DNA of 64,000 bases from Bacilli bacterium (lineage in GTDB: Bacteria; Bacillota_I; Bacilli_A; RFN20; DUOF01), in NCBI GenBank assembly GCA_017517765.1, contig JAFWYE010000006.1:744001-808000 (forward strand). The letters are read 5' to 3'. Shown here in pieces: positions 59,071 to 64,000 of this stretch. Under the pieces are notes generated by a model, which was given only the letters and a program-made list of their open reading frames with translations, had not been told where the DNA came from and did not search any database. Made by a program: the position numbers and the translations under genes. The number at the start of each line of letters is the position of its first letter. The first letter of the stretch is position 1.

Positions 59071-60129
59071 GTGGAGAGATTTAAGGTGAAAAAAGTTATA
59101 TTTATGATTTTTATGGCTATATTTTTGTTCATTTTTACTCAAACGGGGTATGTTTCTGCTCAAGAGGACTACACAATAGAAATTGAAAGTGTAACTGGTC
59201 TTACTTATGGTGATACAATTTCTAAGGGGAGAATTGTTATAAAAGAGCAAAGCGTTCCGGGTGAAGTGTTTTTTCAACACCCAGATAGAATTGTGAATAC
59301 AGCAGGCGAATATACGGTTTGGGTTACCTTTAAACCTACTGATGTGAATGCTTATGGGAATGGTATTTCTATTCCTTTTGTTGCTGATGTCGCAAAAAAG
59401 AATATCGAAATAATTTTTGATAGTCCTATTTATAAAAGGTATGATGGCACAGAGCAAGTTGATTTACCACAACATTCATACATTGGTATTATCAACAATG
59501 AAGTGACTGTTGTTGGCGATTTGCAAGGCTCTTTTAATGGTTCGTATGTGGCAGAAGAGGTGGGGATAACTCTTTCTGGAGTTGTTTTAGAAGGAGAAAA
59601 AAAAGATTGTTACACCCTTGTTTTGACAGGGCATTATGGAAGAATACATCCATCTTATGTTAATGATGTTTCTAATAGCGTTTCTATAGAATTTGGTGAA
59701 AATGTTTATGTAGATGTAATGGCTACGGTTAACATGAAGAACATCTTTGAAACAAAAAAAGTTAACAAATTATATACTTCATTTATGTTGTATGAATTTT
59801 CTGTTTATGATCACAACAATGAACAATTAGATGTACGTGGCAACTACACGGTTGGGTTAAAGATAGATGAAGATATTATATCTAGAGAAAGGCTAGAAGT
59901 GTTCGAACTTAATTCAAATAATGAATATAAAGAATTATCCTATACATATAATAATGGCATTATGAGATTTGAAATGGATCCTGATTCACAAATTGTATTT
60001 ACTACACGAAATGTGGAATATGGATATATAATTTTGTTTTGTGGAATTTTATTAGTTTCATTAGGGGTTGTTGTTGTTTATTGGTTTACAACAAGTAGAG
60101 AAGATTATTCTCAAGAGGAGGAAGAATAA
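59071..60129 (+). CDS. Small membrane-anchored YDG-domain surface protein
   Basis: The 352-residue product starts at GTG 59071, 7 bases after AAAAGGTGA; the earlier in-frame GTG (59041) has no such site and adds ten polar residues before the signal peptide. Signal peptide 1-30 with cleavage at V-S-A|Q. The exposed region has a YDG-type module (V-T-G-L-T-Y-G-D, then Y-K-R-Y-D-G-T) and a second beta-rich region. Membrane helix at about 319-339, then an acidic tail ending EEEE. The layout is a miniature of giant protein 4. The stop overlaps the next start (TAATG), and the Glu codons of the tail also form AGGAGG for it, so the protein and the ABC ATPase are probably made in step and may interact. 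No clear promoter is visible. Function unknown. Confidence 0.75.
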   Translation: MERFKVKKVIFMIFMAIFLFIFTQTGYVSAQEDYTIEIESVTGLTYGDTISKGRIVIKEQSVPGEVFFQHPDRIVNTAGEYTVWVTFKPTDVNAYGNGISIPFVADVAKKNIEIIFDSPIYKRYDGTEQVDLPQHSYIGIINNEVTVVGDLQGSFNGSYVAEEVGITLSGVVLEGEKKDCYTLVLTGHYGRIHPSYVNDVSNSVSIEFGENVYVDVMATVNMKNIFETKKVNKLYTSFMLYEFSVYDHNNEQLDVRGNYTVGLKIDEDIISRERLEVFELNSNNEYKELSYTYNNGIMRFEMDPDSQIVFTTRNVEYGYIILFCGILLVSLGVVVVYWFTTSREDYSQEEEE

Positions 60130-61034
60130 TGGATTATAAATGTATAAATGTTAGTAAAAGCTATCATAAATTTGCTCAAAAAGAAGATATAAAAGCGCTA
60201 GAAAATATAAATTTAACACTTTCTAGTGGTGAAATAGTGGGTATTATAGGTCTTTCTGGTAGTGGGAAAACAACCCTTATTGATGTTTTATCAGGAAATT
60301 TAGAAGCCACTGTTGGAGAATTAAACTATTCTCCTGAAAGTGTTGTTAGAGTACACAAAACAAGTAGTGTTAGGTTAAACAAAAACTTGAGTGTATATGA
60401 TAATATGGTGGCATTTGGAAAAAAAGAGCATATGAGTGAACTTGATGTAGAAAATAGGATGGTTCAACTAAGAGATATATTTTCACTATCAAAATTTATT
60501 AATACCAAAGTTTCAGAGTTGGCTGATGAAATAAAGGTTAAATGTGAAATGGCAATATCTTTGTTAACTTCTCCTAGAATTGTTTTTTTTGATGACTCTT
60601 TGAGTGGGATAAATCATTCTGGGAAAAATGAAATTTTAAAGTGTTTGAAAAGATTAAATAAAGAGGAAAGAACAATTGTAGTATTAGTTTCTTCAAGTTT
60701 GAAAGATATCGATAAAATCATTAATAGATTGGTTGTTGTGGATAGAGGAAATATCATATATGATGGTGCATATAATGATTTTAAAGAAATATATTGTAAA
60801 GATAAAATATTTGAGGTTTTCCTAAATAAAAATGTAAGTATAGAACAAGTAGAAGGTATTAATGTTTTAGAAAAAGGAGAATACTATTATAAATTGTCTT
60901 TTGCAAATAAAAATGGTATGCTAAGTAAGGTTATTAACTTATTTGATGTGGATAATATAGTTGATTTAACCATAGGAAATATAGACCTAAATGATATAGT
61001 AGAAAAAATAAGAAAAGGTGAGTTGAATGATTAG
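60129..61034 (+). CDS. Degenerate ABC-transporter-type ATPase subunit
   Basis: The 301-residue cytoplasmic protein has the start of an ABC nucleotide-binding domain: Walker A GLSGSGKTT (41-49) and a Walker B-like IVFFDD (151-156). The other catalytic motifs are altered. The Q-loop glutamine is not found (around 74-78), the LSGGQ signature reads SELADE (129-134), the Walker B glutamate is Asp156, and the switch histidine is replaced in a run of serines (188-190). Residues about 210-300 form a C-terminal extension like that of ABC-2 type ATPases. No permease lies next to it; its neighbours are a single-pass YDG surface protein (1-base overlap, strong AGGAGG) and a nucleoside kinase (8-base overlap). 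It may bind ATP but turn it over slowly, or act as a regulatory half of a dimer. Function inferred only at fold level. Confidence 0.8.
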   Translation: MDYKCINVSKSYHKFAQKEDIKALENINLTLSSGEIVGIIGLSGSGKTTLIDVLSGNLEATVGELNYSPESVVRVHKTSSVRLNKNLSVYDNMVAFGKKEHMSELDVENRMVQLRDIFSLSKFINTKVSELADEIKVKCEMAISLLTSPRIVFFDDSLSGINHSGKNEILKCLKRLNKEERTIVVLVSSSLKDIDKIINRLVVVDRGNIIYDGAYNDFKEIYCKDKIFEVFLNKNVSIEQVEGINVLEKGEYYYKLSFANKNGMLSKVINLFDVDNIVDLTIGNIDLNDIVEKIRKGELND

Positions 61035-62655
61035 AATAGGTTTTGAAAATAGAGGGTATAAGGATTTTGAAAATCCGGTTAAAATTAAAGAATTAATTGA
61101 TGAAAAGGACTACACTTATTTTGCATGTAAAGTAAATAATAAGTTAAAAGATTTTGACTATACAATTAGTGAAACTTCAAATATAAAATTTGTTGGGTTA
61201 AAAGATAGTGATGCCTCAAAGGTTTATGAATGCTCTTTGAGATTTGTTTTATTAATGGCTGCATATAGAGTAAATAAGGATTTATCGCTTATTGCATCTT
61301 TTAACGTATCTAGATCAACGCTATTTAGAGATAAAACTGGTGCTCCAATAAGCCATGAAGTATTTCTTAAGATAAAAGAAGAGATGGCTTCTATCGTTAA
61401 AGCTGATTATAAATTTGAAAGACAAACAGTAACAAAAAATGAGGCTACAGAAATGTATAATTCATATGGTTTTATAGATAAACTAGGACTAATTAAATAT
61501 AGACCAGAAGATGAGGTTCATATATATACTTGTGATGGATATAAAAACTATTTGTATAGTTATATGACCCCATCTACAGGGTATTTAACTAAGTATGAAT
61601 TAATGGAATATGAAGGAGGAATTGTTCTTCGTTATCCACGTAGCGAACTTGGAGGAAATATCCCTGAGTTTGTTGATGAAAAAACATATTTTAATGCTTT
61701 AAAAGAAGTTAGAGAATGGGGGAAAGTAAATAGTAGTGCTACAGTTGAGCAAATAAATGAACATGTTGAAAGAGGAGATGCTCAAAATTTTGTTTTAGCA
61801 TGTGAAAGAAGACATAATCAAATGCTTGATGAAGTATCTAGCAAAATTGTTAGTAATCCGGATGTTGCTCTTATTGCTATTGCTGGTCCTAGTAGTAGTG
61901 GAAAAACAACATTCTCAAACAGATTAAAAACAAAGCTTATGGAACATGGTATAAATCCAGTTGTTATTTCTATGGATGACTACTATCTTGATAGAGATAC
62001 TTTTGATTTTGAAAGTGTTACAGATTTTGAAGATATTAATTTATTAGATTTAAAACTCTTTAATGAGAACATGAGAGACTTAATTGATGGTAAAGAAGTT
62101 GAACTTCCAAGATTTGATTTTGTAACTAAGAAGAGAGTAAAAGGAAAAGTTATGAAATTGGATAAAAATAGTCCTATTATAGTAGAGGGAATCCATGCTT
62201 TAAATAAAAGAACAACTGAATTAATACCTCAAAATAGAAAATTTAAGATTTATATTGGGCCACAAATTCAAGTTAATCTAGATGATCATAATCCTATCAG
62301 TATTACACATCTTCGCTTAATAAGAAGAATAGTAAGAGATAAGCAATTTAGGAACTCTAGTGCAGAGAACACATTAAGTATGTGGGAATCTGTAAGAAAT
62401 GGAGAATTTAAATGGATTTATGAAAACCAAGAGGGTGTAGATTACGTATTTAATTCAGAACTGGATTATGAATTCTGCGTTACAAAAAAACATATTTTAC
62501 CTCTTTTAAAGGAGATAAAAAACGATTCTCCTCACTATAACTTAGCTTCAACTTTAAAGAAGTATGTTAAATATTTTAGAGATATTGATGATGATATGGT
62601 TCCTGCTAATTCTCTACTAAGAGAGTTTATTGGAGGAAGTTGTTTCAAAGTATAA
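61027..62655 (+). CDS. Nucleoside (uridine-type) kinase with TGS/SAD-like N-terminus
   Basis: The 542-residue protein belongs to the family annotated as nucleoside kinase in Bacilli and Clostridia. The first 230 or so residues resemble the TGS plus threonyl-tRNA-synthetase-type second domain found in this family. The C-terminal half is a uridine kinase/phosphoribulokinase P-loop domain with Walker A GPSSSGKTT (287-295) and a M-D-D-Y-Y-L-D motif (316-322). It is expected to phosphorylate uridine/cytidine or a related nucleoside in the cytoplasm; the substrate is not fixed by sequence. The start overlaps the ABC gene by 8 bases with AAGGTGAG upstream, so translation is probably coupled. It ends at a bidirectional hairpin facing nth. 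The link with the two upstream genes is unexplained. Confidence 0.88.
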   Translation: MIRIGFENRGYKDFENPVKIKELIDEKDYTYFACKVNNKLKDFDYTISETSNIKFVGLKDSDASKVYECSLRFVLLMAAYRVNKDLSLIASFNVSRSTLFRDKTGAPISHEVFLKIKEEMASIVKADYKFERQTVTKNEATEMYNSYGFIDKLGLIKYRPEDEVHIYTCDGYKNYLYSYMTPSTGYLTKYELMEYEGGIVLRYPRSELGGNIPEFVDEKTYFNALKEVREWGKVNSSATVEQINEHVERGDAQNFVLACERRHNQMLDEVSSKIVSNPDVALIAIAGPSSSGKTTFSNRLKTKLMEHGINPVVISMDDYYLDRDTFDFESVTDFEDINLLDLKLFNENMRDLIDGKEVELPRFDFVTKKRVKGKVMKLDKNSPIIVEGIHALNKRTTELIPQNRKFKIYIGPQIQVNLDDHNPISITHLRLIRRIVRDKQFRNSSAENTLSMWESVRNGEFKWIYENQEGVDYVFNSELDYEFCVTKKHILPLLKEIKNDSPHYNLASTLKKYVKYFRDIDDDMVPANSLLREFIGGSCFKV

Positions 62656-62693
62656 AAAAAGAATGCATCTTATTTTGTTAAGATGCATTTTTT
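62654..62693. terminator. Bidirectional terminator between nucleoside kinase and nth
   Basis: AATGCATCTTA (62662-62672) pairs perfectly with TAAGATGCATT (62679-62689) around TTTTGT, with an A-run left and a T-run right. The right arm and loop encode the last codons of nth and the nth stop codon lies at the inner edge of the left arm. Confidence 0.93.
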
Positions 62694-63284
62694 GTTGAAT
62701 TTACAAGCTTCACATTTCGGGTTTTTACTAGTACATGTGTATCTGCCAAACAGCACTAATCTTTGGTGCAATATTGCTAAATTTGTTTTAAATGTTTTTG
62801 TTAATGTTTCTTCGATTTTATCTACGCTATCTTCTTCTTTTGTTAATCCAAGTCTATAAGACACTCTTTTTATGTGAGTGTCTACTGGTAAGAAATTTTG
62901 GTTATGATATTCTACTAAATAAACACCACTTGTTTTATTTCCTACACCTGGAAGTGTGGATAATTCTTTTCTTGAAGTTGGTATTTTTCCATCATACTTT
63001 TCAATTAAAACAGTCGCAAGATTTTTGATGGATTTTGACTTGTTTTTGCTTAGTCCAAGGGGATGAATTATTCTTTCTAGTTCAGATAATTCTGCATTTT
63101 TAAGATCTTCTAATGTTGGGTATTTTGAGAATAGTATTGGGGTTATTTTGTTGACGTTTTTATCAAGCGTTTGAGCAGATAATAAAATAGCGATTAGTAA
63201 TGTATAATCGCTATTATAATTTAATTCACATTTTGGGTTAGGTATCATCTCTGTTAGAGAATCCAATATATATTCTTTATTCAT
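62670..63284 (-). CDS. nth: Endonuclease III (DNA glycosylase/AP lyase)
   Basis: A 204-residue base-excision repair enzyme that removes oxidised pyrimidines and cuts abasic sites. The helix-hairpin-helix L-P-G-V-G-N-K-T-S-G (111-120) carries the catalytic Lys117, and P-V-D-T-H (133-137) carries the catalytic Asp135. The [4Fe-4S] loop C-x6-C-x2-C-x5-C is complete (Cys184, 191, 194, 200). L-L-S-A-Q-T (34-39) is also typical. The start shares one base with the dnaD stop (TAATG), so it is translated with dnaD, the same order as in Bacillus. The last residues lie within the terminator hairpin, so the C-terminus is very short after the iron-sulfur loop. Confidence 0.97.
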   Translation of the reverse strand: MNKEYILDSLTEMIPNPKCELNYNSDYTLLIAILLSAQTLDKNVNKITPILFSKYPTLEDLKNAELSELERIIHPLGLSKNKSKSIKNLATVLIEKYDGKIPTSRKELSTLPGVGNKTSGVYLVEYHNQNFLPVDTHIKRVSYRLGLTKEEDSVDKIEETLTKTFKTNLAILHQRLVLFGRYTCTSKNPKCEACKFNKKCILTK

Positions 63285-63877
63285 TAGTCTTCAATCCAAT
63301 TTATTTTTGCTATTTCTAGAGTTTCTTCTAGATTTTTACCCCATTTATCAGAAATTGTTTTGCCATGAGTTCTATACTCTTCTTTTCTTTGCCATTCTAA
63401 AAGAATTGAATCGATGTATCTAATGGATTTGACTTTTGCCATTGTTGCTAAATTCAATGCTTCTTTAATTTTTTCTATTGTATTGCCATTTTTAATCCAT
63501 TCATTAATTGTTGTGACTTCTGTTTCAGATAAAGCTCTAGCAAACTCGTTTTCAAACAGATGAATAACTTCGTCATTTTCGTCTTTTTCTTCTTCGATTG
63601 AAATTTCAGCAGGATATTTAGCTGAAATAAGAGAAATCAAATTATCTAAGGATAATTTCATGTTTTTGTCATATGATAAATAACAACGTTTTAGTAATGT
63701 TGTAAAACAAGAATCTATTTGTTCAAATGGTAAAGTCATTTGTAAAGATAACATATCGGGTGTTATGAATGTTTGCCCATCTTGAAGTAAAGAATCAACC
63801 ACAAAAATCATAGCTAATTCGTTTTCTGTCAAATCCATTTTTTTATAATTTTTTACAAGAGCTAATTTCCAATCCAT
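63284..63877 (-). CDS. dnaD: DnaD-like replication initiation protein
   Basis: A 197-residue protein of the DnaD family, which helps load the replicative helicase at the origin and at stalled forks in Bacillota. Residues about 1-85 look like the winged-helix N-terminal domain, and about 105-170 the helical DnaD/DnaB2 domain with the Y-x3-I-x3-W signature (Y-I-D-S-I-L-L-E-W). The two are joined by an acidic linker (EEEKDENDE). It is slightly shorter than Bacillus DnaD (about 230 residues). AGGTGGTG lies just upstream of the ATG. It is the first gene of a two-gene operon with nth, a pairing well known in Bacilli, which supports the assignment. Confidence 0.9.
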   Translation of the reverse strand: MDWKLALVKNYKKMDLTENELAMIFVVDSLLQDGQTFITPDMLSLQMTLPFEQIDSCFTTLLKRCYLSYDKNMKLSLDNLISLISAKYPAEISIEEEKDENDEVIHLFENEFARALSETEVTTINEWIKNGNTIEKIKEALNLATMAKVKSIRYIDSILLEWQRKEEYRTHGKTISDKWGKNLEETLEIAKINWIED

Positions 63878-63900
63878 AATAACACCACCTACTAGGCATA

Positions 63901-63929
63901 ATTATATACTGAAGTAAAAGTAATTGCCA
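63901..63929 (-). promoter_or_regulatory. Candidate promoter of dnaD-nth
   Basis: On the - strand TATAAT (63906-63901) with TGGCAA (63929-63924) 17 bases upstream, a weak -35. The -35 forms one arm of an inverted repeat, TTGCCA (63924-63929) and TGGCAA (63939-63944), which could be an operator. Confidence 0.5.
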
Positions 63930-63954
63930 CTAGAAAATTGGCAAATTTTGTTAA

Positions 63955-63974
63955 AATATTAATACATTAATATT
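63955..63974. repeat. AT-rich inverted repeat upstream of dnaD
   Basis: AATATTAAT and ATTAATATT form a perfect 9-bp inverted repeat with an AC spacer. It may be chance in AT-rich DNA. The rest of 63878-64000 shows no gene. Confidence 0.3.
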
Positions 63975-64000
63975 ATTTGGACGTTATTTATCTATTTTTG

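Overview
The window is one AT-rich stretch of a bacterial chromosome. TGA is used as a stop (it ends the fourth giant gene) and is absent inside reading frames of up to 19 kb, so the code is standard and the mycoplasma TGA=Trp code is excluded. Clear Shine-Dalgarno sequences, a dnaD-nth gene pair as in Bacillus, a YdjI-type SPFH protein and a two-part nucleoside kinase all point to the Bacillota (class Bacilli). My inference is an uncultured, host-associated, anaerobic lineage such as RF39 or Erysipelotrichales relatives. No sortase signal was seen on any surface protein.

About 89% of the window (1-57172) is four consecutive giant genes on the + strand for secreted, cell-surface multidomain proteins: more than 6,440, 4,800, 4,584 and 3,087 residues. 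Each has a C-terminal membrane helix with a short charged tail, and the three whose start is visible have a signal peptide. Gene 1 is cut by the left edge and is built from seven supermodules that each open with a LamG-like lectin domain followed by Ig-like domains. Genes 2 and 3 are paralogues: each has an Ig-like N-terminus, a ladder of 12 MBG/YDG-type beta modules in the same order, an Ig-like C-terminus and a membrane anchor. Their upstream regions are also related. Gene 4 follows gene 3 after 42 bases with no terminator. It has 12 shorter MBG modules, then about seven DUF5011-like Ig domains and three further Ig-like domains. Genes 1, 2 and 4 each end at a rho-independent hairpin.

The right-hand part (57.2-64 kb) is a compact housekeeping-like region. 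Rubrerythrin (oxygen/peroxide defence) and an SPFH protein with three zinc ribbons lie on the - strand, each with its own promoter. Divergent to them is a tightly overlapping + strand operon: a small membrane-anchored YDG-domain protein that looks like a miniature of the giants, an ABC-type ATPase that has lost most of its catalytic motifs, and a TGS/uridine-kinase-type nucleoside kinase. It converges on a dnaD-nth operon on the - strand.

The most notable signals are the collinear 12-module ladders in genes 2 and 3, a short beta-hairpin-like repeat inserted at different places in at least three of the giants, recurring GDNG and paired-cysteine motifs in gene 1, symmetric AT palindromes upstream of genes 2 and 3, and the coupling of a degenerate ABC ATPase to a YDG-domain membrane protein.
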